Made by a program: the position numbers and the translations under genes | Shown here: one piece after another, positions 43,517 through 51,936 of the stretch | How positions within the stretch are numbered: the first letter of the stretch is position 1 | How the letters are laid out: each line of letters begins with the position of its first letter | From: CAYRNR01 sp964425605 | GTDB taxonomy: Bacteria > Myxococcota_A > UBA796 > UBA9615 > CAYRNR01 | Reading direction: 5' to 3' | NCBI GenBank assembly: GCA_964425605.1 | Contig: CAYRNR010000010.1 | Coordinates: 1 to 64,000, forward strand | Length of the DNA stretch: 64,000 bases | The notes under the pieces: model-generated | Seen by the model: the letters and a program-made list of their open reading frames with translations, nothing else | What the model was told of the DNA's origin: nothing | Database searches by the model: none

Positions 43517-44595
43517 CAGGCGTCCTCGGCTTCCGAGGCGCGAACCCGCAACCGGTCGGTAGCGACATAGCGCGTGAGCCGGCCCCGGCCTCGCCGTTCG
43601 ACCAGGCCCGCGTCGAGGATGCGGCGGAAGTCCGCGCTGGCCGTCGCCGGTGAGACGGACGCCTCGGCGCAGTAGGCCGCACGGTCGGCACCGGCGAAGA
43701 GGCTCTGTTCCAGGGCGATCGTCAGCCTCTCCGGCCAGCCTTGATCGACGACGAGGGCCTCGATCGCAGCCCACCGCCGCGCTGCCCGCTGGAGGATGTC
43801 CAGCCGCTCGCGGGCCTGCGTCAAGTGCGCCTCGATGCAGAATTCGATCCAGGCCGACGCGGCTCGTTCGGGTTGATAGCTGCCCCCCTGGACCTCGCGC
43901 AAGACCGCGTAGTAACCCAGCGTGTTCCGCGCGAGGAACTCCTCGATCGATCCCAACTCGGGGGACAAGACGCCATCCCTGGCCAGTACCAGGGACTGCA
44001 GGATGCGTGTGAGCCTGCCGTTGCCGTCCTGGAACGGGCGGATCGAAACCAGGTGCAGGTGTGCCATGGCCGCGCGCACGACGACCGGTGCGTCGACGTC
44101 GCCCGAGGAGAGCCAGGCAACCAGCTGACTCATCAGCGCGGGGACCTCTCCGGCATCGGGAGCACGGTACGCCACGCCACCACCTGGAGCTGTGACGACG
44201 ACCTGTCCCGTCCGCCTGCGTCCAGGTCGTCCCTCCGGCTCTCCGGAGCAGGCTTCGAAGTGCAGGTCCAGGAGCAGTCGCTCGTTCCAGGCGAACGCCG
44301 CGTCGTCCGCGAGGATCGCGACGTGTTGCATGGCGAGCGCATAGCCAGCGAGCGCTCGTTCGTTCCTGTCCGTCGCCGCGGCCCTTCCCTCCACGAGCGC
44401 GCAGGCGGCTTCGGCAGGCACGTGATACCCCTCGATGGCCGTCGAGCTTCGAGCCGTCGCAACGCGAGCTTCACGTCGAAGCCGGCCGGCCCAGGGAGTC
44501 GCCCGCGATACTCCTGCCCCCAGACGTCGCCGGAGCGTATCCAGCTCGGAGAGGGCTGTGCGGTGTTCTTCCGTTGATGGCGTCGCGTACAGCAT
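43516..44595 (-). CDS. Fic-domain protein with C-terminal winged helix and altered active site
   Basis: A 359-residue protein. The inhibitory helix motif STAIEG lies near residue 50. The Fic core reads LVSIRPFQDGNGRLTR: the DGNGR phosphate-binding part is intact, but the catalytic His of the HPFxDGNGR motif is Arg (codon CGC, one base from CAC). The C-terminal 100 residues contain a winged helix (CAEASVSPATASADFRRILDAGLVERRGRGRLTRYV). AMPylation is therefore doubtful; a regulatory, DNA-binding role is possible. A palindrome overlaps its start codon. Confidence 0.85.
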   Translation of the reverse strand: MLYATPSTEEHRTALSELDTLRRRLGAGVSRATPWAGRLRREARVATARSSTAIEGYHVPAEAACALVEGRAAATDRNERALAGYALAMQHVAILADDAAFAWNERLLLDLHFEACSGEPEGRPGRRRTGQVVVTAPGGGVAYRAPDAGEVPALMSQLVAWLSSGDVDAPVVVRAAMAHLHLVSIRPFQDGNGRLTRILQSLVLARDGVLSPELGSIEEFLARNTLGYYAVLREVQGGSYQPERAASAWIEFCIEAHLTQARERLDILQRAARRWAAIEALVVDQGWPERLTIALEQSLFAGADRAAYCAEASVSPATASADFRRILDAGLVERRGRGRLTRYVATDRLRVRASEAEDA

Positions 44596-44615
44596 TAGAC
44601 GAATATACGTCTAAT
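44594..44615. promoter_or_regulatory. Palindromic operator at the fic start
   Basis: ATTAGACG and CGTCTAAT form perfect 8-bp arms around AATATA. The site overlaps the first bases of fic and lies in the 70-bp region between fic and the divergent dipeptidase-like gene. The winged helix of the Fic protein is a candidate binder, giving autorepression. Confidence 0.6.
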
Positions 44616-44665
44616 CGTCCAGGAAGACGAGCGCTGGCCTGGCGCGGTGCTGCTATATTTCGCAA

Positions 44666-46990
44666 ATGCACCGAAGTGCGGCACAGTCAGGGGACGTCCT
44701 CTTCACCCTCCTCGTCGTCTCGATCCTGGGCCTGCCTGGACTCGCCTGCACGGACGAGCCGCCCGAAGAGCCGCCCGAAGAGCCGCCCGCGAGGCCGCTG
44801 CCACCCGACAATGATGGGATCCACGGCTTCGCCAATGGCTGCTACGCCGTGGACGCGGCGGAACCGGGGAGTGCCACCGCCGGGTACCTCGAAGCGGACG
44901 AGACGGGAGCCGCGTTCCAGTTCACGGGGCAGGACGAGGGGGCCGCGTCTCGTTTCACCATGCGGGCCTCCGACCTCGCCACCTACCTCTTCTACGACAC
45001 GGACGAGCACTACCTGATCGCGGCGACGGATGGTGAAGGCGTCTACGGGCTCTACCGGACCGCCGAGCTGCTCTCCGACACCTTGCTCAACGACGACAGC
45101 TACGTGTCGCCCGCCGAGTGGGTGCTCGAGGACTACCCGGGCGAGGACGGCCGGTTCCGGCTCCGCCACCTTCGGACGCAGGCGTTGTTGACGCTCAAGG
45201 GGCTGACCTCGGACGAGGCCGGGGCCGCGGTGATCACGTTCTATCCGTCCACGGGATGCGCCGAGTTCCCCGAGCTGACGATCGACGCCGAGGGGACCGT
45301 GGAGCCTCGCCAGTGGGAGGACGGCGACGTCTTCGGATTCGTCGAGACCCACAGCCACCCGTTCACCAACTTCAGCTTCGGTGGCGGCGGCATCTTCCAC
45401 GGCTCGCCGTACCACAGGCTGGGCGTCGAGCACGCGCTGCCCAGCTGCGAGACCTTCCACGGCGAAGACGGACGCCAGGACCTCCTGGGGTACGTCTACC
45501 ACGGCGGCTACAACGACCTGGACGTCTCTGAACTCCTCTCCATCATCGGGGATGGAGAGCTCCCCGAACCCAACCACGCCACCGATGGTTATCCCGAGTT
45601 CGCCGACTGGCCCAACGCCTGGGGCAGCTCGACCCACCAGACGATGTACTACCGCTGGATCGAGCGGGCCTACCTCAGCGGCATGCGCCTGCTGGTGAAC
45701 TATGCGACGGGGAACTCCGTGCTGTGCGACCTCATCACCGGGCTCGAGTTCCAGCAACCGCGGTACTCGTGCAACGACATGGTGTCCGTGGACAAGATCC
45801 TCGAGGAGAGCTGGGCCCTCGAGCGCTACATCGACGCGCAGCACGGCGGCCCGGGGCAGGGCTGGTACCGGATCGTCGAGACTCCCGAGGAAGCGCGGCA
45901 GGTGATCGACGAGGGCAAGCTCGCCGTGGTGCTCGGCATCGAGATCTCCAACGTCTTCGACTGCTTCTTGACGCCTCCGGAGGGGGCGCCGGTGTGTGAT
46001 CTCGCCCACGTCCAGGAGCAGCTCGACGCGTACCACGGCCTGGGCGTCCGCGCCCTGTTCCCCAACCACAAGTTCGACAACGCCTTCACCGCCGGCGACG
46101 GGCAGCGTGGGGTCATGGAGATGGCCAACCTGATCAACAGCGGCTACTACTCGAACTATGTCCAGGACTGCCCGGACACACCCTGGTACGGCGACGACGG
46201 CGGGGTGACGTTCGGGGGCCTGAACCAGCCCCGCGACGAGTACCAGATGGACGAGCCGCCCCTCGACATGAGCGGGTTCGCCGAGGACCCGATCCTGACG
46301 TTGACGCCGCTGCTGTTCCAGTTCTCGGAGCCGTCGCTCGACGGGGACTACTGCCAGAATGCCGGGCTCACACCGCTGGGGGAGCAGCTCTTCGACGAGC
46401 TCATGATCCGGGGGATGCTCATCGACATCGCGCACCTGCCCAGGAGGAGCGTCGTGCGCGCGATGGAGCTGTTCGAGGACGCCGACTATCCGGGCGTGTC
46501 CACCCACGGGGACAGCGTGGGCGGCGAGATCTACCACACGGGAGGCCTGTCCAAGACCGGGTTCGGCCGCTGCGCGGATCCGGACGACCCCGGCGCGATG
46601 AGCCAGGGCTTCGCCGACCGGATCGAGCAGGTCATCGACAACGGCGGGTATCCGGCCGAGGGCTTCGGCTTCGACAACAACGGCTTCGCGGGCGGCCCGC
46701 GGCCGCGCTTCGGCGACGACAGCCACTGCTCGTCCGAACAGCCCAACCCCGTCGAGTATCCCTTCGAGTCCTACGCGGGTGACATCACCTTCACCGAGCC
46801 CCGGCTGGGCAACCGCGTCGTCGACTTCAACACCGAGGGGATGCTCCACATCGGCCTGCTCCCCGAGCTCATCGAGGACACCCGCCTCGACGGCATGACC
46901 GAAGACAGCCTCGAGGCCCTCTTCCGTTCCGCCGAGGGCTACATCCGCATGTGGGAGCGGGCCGAGGAGCGGGCCGAGGTGCTGCGGTAG
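44666..46990 (+). CDS. Lipoprotein with membrane-dipeptidase-like (M19/amidohydrolase) domain
   Basis: A 774-residue protein. The signal ends in GLACTD, a lipobox, followed by a PPEEPPEEPP spacer built from 12-bp repeats. Residues 50-215 are a beta-rich domain. The catalytic part starts near residue 230 with GFVETHSHPFTNFSFGGGG (HxH metal site), then LGIEISNVFDCF, YHGLGVRALFPNHKFDN, LIDIAHLPRRSVVRA and STHGDSVGG, the order of metal-binding and Glu/His motifs in renal-dipeptidase-like enzymes. Substrate is unknown; it acts outside the cytoplasm. Confidence 0.65.
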   Translation: MHRSAAQSGDVLFTLLVVSILGLPGLACTDEPPEEPPEEPPARPLPPDNDGIHGFANGCYAVDAAEPGSATAGYLEADETGAAFQFTGQDEGAASRFTMRASDLATYLFYDTDEHYLIAATDGEGVYGLYRTAELLSDTLLNDDSYVSPAEWVLEDYPGEDGRFRLRHLRTQALLTLKGLTSDEAGAAVITFYPSTGCAEFPELTIDAEGTVEPRQWEDGDVFGFVETHSHPFTNFSFGGGGIFHGSPYHRLGVEHALPSCETFHGEDGRQDLLGYVYHGGYNDLDVSELLSIIGDGELPEPNHATDGYPEFADWPNAWGSSTHQTMYYRWIERAYLSGMRLLVNYATGNSVLCDLITGLEFQQPRYSCNDMVSVDKILEESWALERYIDAQHGGPGQGWYRIVETPEEARQVIDEGKLAVVLGIEISNVFDCFLTPPEGAPVCDLAHVQEQLDAYHGLGVRALFPNHKFDNAFTAGDGQRGVMEMANLINSGYYSNYVQDCPDTPWYGDDGGVTFGGLNQPRDEYQMDEPPLDMSGFAEDPILTLTPLLFQFSEPSLDGDYCQNAGLTPLGEQLFDELMIRGMLIDIAHLPRRSVVRAMELFEDADYPGVSTHGDSVGGEIYHTGGLSKTGFGRCADPDDPGAMSQGFADRIEQVIDNGGYPAEGFGFDNNGFAGGPRPRFGDDSHCSSEQPNPVEYPFESYAGDITFTEPRLGNRVVDFNTEGMLHIGLLPELIEDTRLDGMTEDSLEALFRSAEGYIRMWERAEERAEVLR

Positions 46991-47074
46991 AGCCCCCGAG
47001 TGTGGGATCATCCGGAAGAGCCAACGCACGATCACCACGAGAACGCCCGGCGGCGGGGCGAGAACGGGGCCGGG

Positions 47075-48265
47075 ATGCCAGGGATCTTCGAACCGGGCCG
47101 GATCGGATCTCTACAGCTGCGCAATCGGCTGGTGCGCTCGGCCACCTTCGAGGGCATGGCCGACCAGGACGGCCTGCCGGCGAAGGCCCTGTTCGACCTG
47201 TACCGCCGCCTCGCCCGCGGCGGCGTCGGGCTGATCGTCACCGGCTACGCCTATGTGTCGCCCGACGGCCTCAACCCGTTCCCCGGCATGCTGGCCATCG
47301 ACCGCGACGACGTGGTCCCGCGCTACCGGGAGCTGGTGGAGCACGTCCACGACCACGGCGCGAAGATCGCCATGCAGATCGCCCACTGCGGCCGTCAGAC
47401 CTCTGCCGAGGCCGTGGGTGAGCAGCCAATGGCGCCGTCCGCGGTGCGCGACACGAGCACCTTCACCGTGCCCAGGGTCATGGACGAGGCCGACATCGAG
47501 CGCGTCGCAGAGGCCTTCGGCCTCGCCGCTCGCCGCGTCCAGGACGCCGGCTTCGACGCCGTGCAGCTCCACGGCGCCCACGGCTACCTCATCAACCAGT
47601 TCCTGTGCCCCCACACCAACCGCCGCACCGACCGCTGGGGCGGCTCGCTGGACAACCGCATGCGCTTCGTCCGCCTCGTGTACGAGCGCTGCCGCGCCCA
47701 CGTCGGCGACGACTACCCCTTGCTGATCAAGATCAGCGCGTACGACCAGATGAAGCGCGGCCTGAAGGTCGACGAGGGCATCGAGATGGCCAGTCAGATG
47801 GGGGAGATGGGCTTCGACGCCATCGAGGTCAGCTGCGGCATCGCCGAGGACGGCATGTCGACGCTGCGCGGCGCCGTCCCCATCGAGGCATTCCTGGAGG
47901 CCTGGGACGTCCACCGAGACCGCAACGCCCTGTACCGCTTCGGCATGCGCCACTTCGGCCGCTACATCGTCCGTCCGCCGCCCATGACCCAGGCGTTCAA
48001 CCGCCACGCCTCGCGGGCCATCAAACAACGGGTCGATGTCCCGGTGATCCTCGTCGGGGGGATCACGAAGCTCTCGACGATGGAGGACGTGCTGGACTCC
48101 TCGGACGCGGACCTCGTCAGCCTGTGTCGGCCGTTGATCGCCGACGCGCGGTTCCCGGGCAAGCTGGAGAAGGGGACCCACACCGAGTCGATCTGTGTCC
48201 ACTGCAATCTGTGTCTGGCGTACATGGCGAGGGGGCCGTTGCGGTGCTATCGAGGAAAGCGCTGA
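47075..48265 (+). CDS. Old-yellow-enzyme family NADH:flavin oxidoreductase
   Basis: A 396-residue TIM-barrel flavoprotein. RLVRSATFEGMADQDGLP, AMQIAHCGRQT, VQLHGAHGYLINQFLCPHTNRRTDRWGGSLDNRMRF and VGGI are FMN- and substrate-site motifs. The C-terminus has CVHCNLCLAYMARGPLRCY, a four-Cys arrangement as in enoate/2,4-dienoyl reductases with a [4Fe-4S] cluster. Members reduce activated C=C bonds. ATG 47075 is chosen because the known N-terminal FEPGRIGSLQLRNR begins there; an in-frame start at 47000 is poorly supported. Confidence 0.88.
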   Translation: MPGIFEPGRIGSLQLRNRLVRSATFEGMADQDGLPAKALFDLYRRLARGGVGLIVTGYAYVSPDGLNPFPGMLAIDRDDVVPRYRELVEHVHDHGAKIAMQIAHCGRQTSAEAVGEQPMAPSAVRDTSTFTVPRVMDEADIERVAEAFGLAARRVQDAGFDAVQLHGAHGYLINQFLCPHTNRRTDRWGGSLDNRMRFVRLVYERCRAHVGDDYPLLIKISAYDQMKRGLKVDEGIEMASQMGEMGFDAIEVSCGIAEDGMSTLRGAVPIEAFLEAWDVHRDRNALYRFGMRHFGRYIVRPPPMTQAFNRHASRAIKQRVDVPVILVGGITKLSTMEDVLDSSDADLVSLCRPLIADARFPGKLEKGTHTESICVHCNLCLAYMARGPLRCYRGKR

Positions 48266-48272
48266 TCACCGC

Positions 48273-48599
48273 CTACAACCACAACCCCAGCTCCGCCCGC
48301 ACCTCCTCGTTCGCGTCCACCTTGGGGTCCCAGGCCGGCTGCCACACCAGCTGCACGTCCACCGCCCCCGTCCACGGGAGCTCCGAGGCCGCGTGCTTCA
48401 CACCCGCGATGATCTGTGGCCCCATCGGGCACATGGGACTCGTCAGGGTCAGGTAGACGTGGACGTTGTCGTCGTCGCCGTGGATGTCGATGCCGCGGAC
48501 GAGGCCGAGATCGACGACGGAGATCCCTAGTTCGGGGTCGATGACGGGCACGAGGGCGGCCCGGACCGCGTCGATCTTCTCGGACTTGGCGAAGGTCAT
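48273..48599 (-). CDS. sufT: SufT/MIP18-type (DUF59) Fe-S assembly protein
   Basis: A 108-residue protein. VIDPELGISVVDLGLVRGIDI and LTLTSPMCPMGPQII are the two hallmarks of the DUF59 family, with the conserved Cys in the latter. SufT proteins help load Fe-S clusters onto targets. It is the last gene of the suf operon, 10 bp after sufU. Confidence 0.88.
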   Translation of the reverse strand: MTFAKSEKIDAVRAALVPVIDPELGISVVDLGLVRGIDIHGDDDNVHVYLTLTSPMCPMGPQIIAGVKHAASELPWTGAVDVQLVWQPAWDPKVDANEEVRAELGLWL

Positions 48600-48609
48600 C
48601 TTGGTTGCC

Positions 48610-49068
48610 TCAGTTCTCGGTGGTGGCCGTGGTGGTCCGGCCGGTGCCGTGGTCGTCCAGGGCCTGGACCATGGTCATCCACGGCAGCAGGGCGCACTTG
48701 ATGCGGGCGGGGAACTGCTTGACCCCTCCGAGCGCCTCGAGGTCGCCCAGGTCGATCTCGGTGTCGGGATCCTGGCCGTGCATCATGGCGACGAGCTGGT
48801 CGGCGAGGTGCCGGGCCTGGTCGAGCTCGAGGCCGACGAGCATCTCGGAGAGGATGGAGCCCGACGCGGTGGAGATGGCGCAGCCGTGGCCGTTGACGGC
48901 GACGTCGGCGATGCGGCCCCCGTCCATGGCGAGCTGGATGGAGACGGTGTCGCCGCAGACCGGGTTCTCGCCGTCGGCGGCGGCGTGGGCGTGGTCGAGG
49001 CGCTTTCGGCCACGGGGGTGGCGGTGGTGGTCCATGACCACCTCGCGGTAGAGGGCGTCGAGGTTCAT
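48610..49068 (-). CDS. sufU: SufU-type Fe-S scaffold / sulfur-transfer protein
   Basis: A 152-residue protein. Conserved cysteines occur in ENPVCGDTVSIQL, NGHGCAISTASGS and RIKCALLPW, the IscU/SufU set. The insertion between the second and third Cys marks SufU, which accepts sulfur from SufS via a zinc site. It overlaps sufS by 4 bp. Confidence 0.92.
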   Translation of the reverse strand: MNLDALYREVVMDHHRHPRGRKRLDHAHAAADGENPVCGDTVSIQLAMDGGRIADVAVNGHGCAISTASGSILSEMLVGLELDQARHLADQLVAMMHGQDPDTEIDLGDLEALGGVKQFPARIKCALLPWMTMVQALDDHGTGRTTTATTEN

Positions 49069-50330
49069 GAGAAGTAGCTCCTTGCGTACCTCAGGCCGTC
49101 GATGAGGGCGTCCACGTCGTCGTGGGTGGAGTAGACGCCGAAGGACGCGCGGGTGGTGGCCGGCAGGCCGAGCTTGCGGTGCAGGGGCTGGGCGCAGTGG
49201 TGTCCGGCGCGCACGGCCACGCCGCGCTGGTCGAGGAGCTGGGCGAGGTCGTGGGGGTGGATCTCGGGGTCGTGGAAGCTGATCAGCCCGCCGCGGTCGG
49301 TGGGATCGGCGGGGCCGAGCAGCTGCAGGCCGCCGACGCCCTGGAGGCGCTCCCAGGCGTACTCGACGAGCTGTTCCTCGTGGTGGCGGATGCTCTCGGC
49401 GCCGAGGTGGCGCAGGATGCGGATGGCCTCGGGGAAGGCCGCGGCCGCGGCCACGTTGGCGGTACCGGCCTCGAAGCGGTGGGGGATCGGGGCCCAGGTG
49501 ACCTCGTCGAAGTCCACCCTGGCGATCATCTCGCCGCCACCCTCGACGGGCTCGAGGCGCTCGAGGATGTTCGGGCGGCCGATGAGGGCGCCGAGGCCGG
49601 TGGGGCCGTAGGTCTTGTGGGCCGAGAACACCAGCAGGTCCGCGCCGGTGGCGGCGAAGTCCACGGGCATGTGGCCGACGGCCTGGGCGGCGTCGACGAC
49701 CACCAGGGCGCCGATGCGGCGGGCGCGGTCCGCGATCTCGGCGACCGGGTTGATGGTACCCAGCACGTTGGACACGTGGGTCAGCGCCACGACGCGAGTG
49801 CGGGAGTTGAGCAGCGACGGCAGCCGGTCCAGATCGAGGCGCCCCTGATCGTCGAACGGCAGCACGCGCACGGTGAGCTTGCGGCGCTTGGCCAGCATCA
49901 TCCAGGGCACGAGGTTGGCGTGGTGCTCCATCTCGGTGACGAGGATCTCGTCGCCGGGGCGGAGGTTGTGCTCCCAGCCGCGGGCGACGAGGTTGAGCGC
50001 GGAGGTGGCGTTGCGGGTGAAGATGACGGACTCGGGCGTGGGCGCGTGCAGCCAGCCGGCCACCTCGGTGCGGGCGTCCTCGTAGGCCTGGGTGGACTCG
50101 GTGCCCAGGGTGTGGACGCCCCGGTGCACTGCGGCGTTGTTGACCCGGTAGAAGCGGGCCTCGGCGTCGATGACGGCGTCGGGCTTCTGGGACGTGGCGG
50201 CGCTGTCGAGGTAGACCAGCGGCCGGCCGTTGATCCGGCGCGTGAGGGTGGGGAACCAGTCGCGGACGGAGCCCAGCTCCGAGGACGACGAGGGGACGCG
50301 CAGGGCCTCCCCGAGGGCGTAGACGCTCAT
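49065..50330 (-). CDS. sufS: Cysteine desulfurase SufS
   Basis: A 421-residue PLP enzyme. YLDSAATSQKPDAVI, TRNATSALNLVA, HHANLVPW, VDAAQAVGHMPVDF and the PLP-lysine motif FSAHKTYGPTGLGALIG are present; RAGHHCAQPLHRKLG carries the persulfide Cys of type II desulfurases. It supplies sulfur for clusters. ATG 50330 overlaps the Rieske-type gene by 4 bp. Confidence 0.96.
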   Translation of the reverse strand: MSVYALGEALRVPSSSSELGSVRDWFPTLTRRINGRPLVYLDSAATSQKPDAVIDAEARFYRVNNAAVHRGVHTLGTESTQAYEDARTEVAGWLHAPTPESVIFTRNATSALNLVARGWEHNLRPGDEILVTEMEHHANLVPWMMLAKRRKLTVRVLPFDDQGRLDLDRLPSLLNSRTRVVALTHVSNVLGTINPVAEIADRARRIGALVVVDAAQAVGHMPVDFAATGADLLVFSAHKTYGPTGLGALIGRPNILERLEPVEGGGEMIARVDFDEVTWAPIPHRFEAGTANVAAAAAFPEAIRILRHLGAESIRHHEEQLVEYAWERLQGVGGLQLLGPADPTDRGGLISFHDPEIHPHDLAQLLDQRGVAVRAGHHCAQPLHRKLGLPATTRASFGVYSTHDDVDALIDGLRYARSYFS

Positions 50331-50644
50331 GTCTCCTCCTCCACCTCGACCCAGCCGTCCGGCGTGATGCGGGTCGGGTAGGTCTCGATTGCCGCGGCGG
50401 CGGGCATGCGCAACACGGCGCCGGAGGTGACGTCGAAGCGCGCGCCGTGGCGGGGGCACTGGATGACGGTGCCGTCGAGGAGCCCCTCCCCGAGGGGGCC
50501 GTCGTCGTGGCTGCAGCAGTTCTCCACGGCGTGGACCGCGTCCGGGGCGGTGCGGCACAGCAGCATCGACTCGTCGTCCACCTCCACCACGCGGGTGGCG
50601 CCCACGGGGATCTCGTCCAGCTTCGCGGTTCGAACCCAGCTCAT
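50327..50644 (-). CDS. Rieske-type [2Fe-2S] ferredoxin in the suf operon
   Basis: A 105-residue soluble protein. CCSHDDGPLGEG and CPRHGARFD form the Rieske ligand set (CxH ... CxxH). Soluble Rieske ferredoxins recur within suf operons of Actinobacteria and relatives, where an electron-supply role in assembly is proposed. It overlaps sufD and sufS by 4 bp each, so expression is tightly coupled. Confidence 0.88.
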   Translation of the reverse strand: MSWVRTAKLDEIPVGATRVVEVDDESMLLCRTAPDAVHAVENCCSHDDGPLGEGLLDGTVIQCPRHGARFDVTSGAVLRMPAAAAIETYPTRITPDGWVEVEEET

Positions 50645-51936
50645 CGTGTGGCTCCTCTCAGGCGGCCGATCCGGTGGTCCACGGCCTCGGCGACCTGGTC
50701 GCGCAGGGGCGACGGGATGCGCGCGAGGATGGGCTCGAAGAACCCGCGGACCACCAGCCGGGCGGCCTCGTCGCGGTCGATGCCGCGGCTCTGCAGGTAG
50801 AACAGCTGGGCCTCGTCCACGGGCGAGGCCGTGGCGCCGTGGGAGCAGGTGACCTCCTTGTTGAGGATCTCCAGCTCCGGGATGGTCTCGGCCTTGGCCT
50901 TGGGCGACAGCAGCAGGTTGCGGTTGCGCTGGAACGCCTCGCAGTCCTCGGCGTCCTCCTCGATGCGGATCAGCCCGGTGTAGGCGGAGTGCGCCTTGCC
51001 GGCGAGGGCCACCCGGATGTCCATGTCGGACGTGGTGCGGCCGTCGTGGTGCTGGTGCTCGGTGTGCAGGTCCAGGTGCTGGCGCTGCTCGCCCAGGGCC
51101 ATGCCGACGATCTCGGAGTGGGCCCCCCGGCCGCCCAGCAGGGTGCCCAGGTCGGCCTTCTGCAGCTTGCCGCCGAGGCTGGACACCACGGTCAACGCGC
51201 GGGCGTCGCGGCCCAGCACCGTGCGGTGGGTCAGGTGGCCGCGCACGCCGGATCGCCAGTTCTGGTGCACCACATGGCGCAGCTGGGCGTCGTCCTCGAC
51301 GAACACCTCGGTGACACCCAGGACGAGGGAGTCGGCCCGCCCGCCCTGGTGCTCCTCGATGATCGCCACCTCCGCGCCCTCACCGACCACCACCAGCAGG
51401 CGCGCCACGTGGGTCCTGGCGTTGGCCGGCACGACCACGTGCAGGGCGCCGCTCAGTGCGGCCCGCGCGGGCACGCGGATCAGAAGCCCCGCGCTCCACG
51501 CGGCCATGTTCAGGGATTCGAAGACGCCGTGGTCGGCCGGGACGGCCCTCCCCAGCAGCTCCAGCTCGGCGCTGGCGCGGGACAGGGAGATCGCCTCCAC
51601 GCCGGCGCGCTGGGCCTCGGGGGACAGCCACACCGAGGGGACGCCGCCGGGCTGCAGCACGATGGCCCCGCCGCCGTCGGGCAGCTGGGGGAGTGTGGCC
51701 GCGGCCACGGGCTCGGCGGGGTTGATGGGCTCGTCCGGGACGAACCCGCCGGGGTCGGTGTAGCGCCACAGGTGGCGCACGCGATCGGGTAGCTCGGCAC
51801 GGCGGTAGCGCTGCGCAGCCCCCAGGCGTCGCTCGGTCAGCTCGCGGGGCTCGCCCAGCCGTCCTGACAGGGCGCGGATGGCGTCGTCGGAGATGCCGGG
51901 GCGGATCGCCTCGGCGGATAGTGCGTGTTCAGCCAA
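50641..51936 (-). CDS. sufD: SufD, Fe-S assembly scaffold component
   Basis: A 431-residue protein with the right-handed beta-helix of SufB/SufD and the C-terminal signature FYLQSRGIDRDEAARLVVRGFFEPI. CSHGATASPVDEAQLFYLQ carries the conserved His region. It forms SufBC2D with SufB and SufC. The start is probably TTG 51936, because GGAGGG sits 5 bp upstream within the end of sufB; the genes overlap by 8 bp. Confidence 0.9.
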   Translation of the reverse strand: MAEHALSAEAIRPGISDDAIRALSGRLGEPRELTERRLGAAQRYRRAELPDRVRHLWRYTDPGGFVPDEPINPAEPVAAATLPQLPDGGGAIVLQPGGVPSVWLSPEAQRAGVEAISLSRASAELELLGRAVPADHGVFESLNMAAWSAGLLIRVPARAALSGALHVVVPANARTHVARLLVVVGEGAEVAIIEEHQGGRADSLVLGVTEVFVEDDAQLRHVVHQNWRSGVRGHLTHRTVLGRDARALTVVSSLGGKLQKADLGTLLGGRGAHSEIVGMALGEQRQHLDLHTEHQHHDGRTTSDMDIRVALAGKAHSAYTGLIRIEEDAEDCEAFQRNRNLLLSPKAKAETIPELEILNKEVTCSHGATASPVDEAQLFYLQSRGIDRDEAARLVVRGFFEPILARIPSPLRDQVAEAVDHRIGRLRGATR

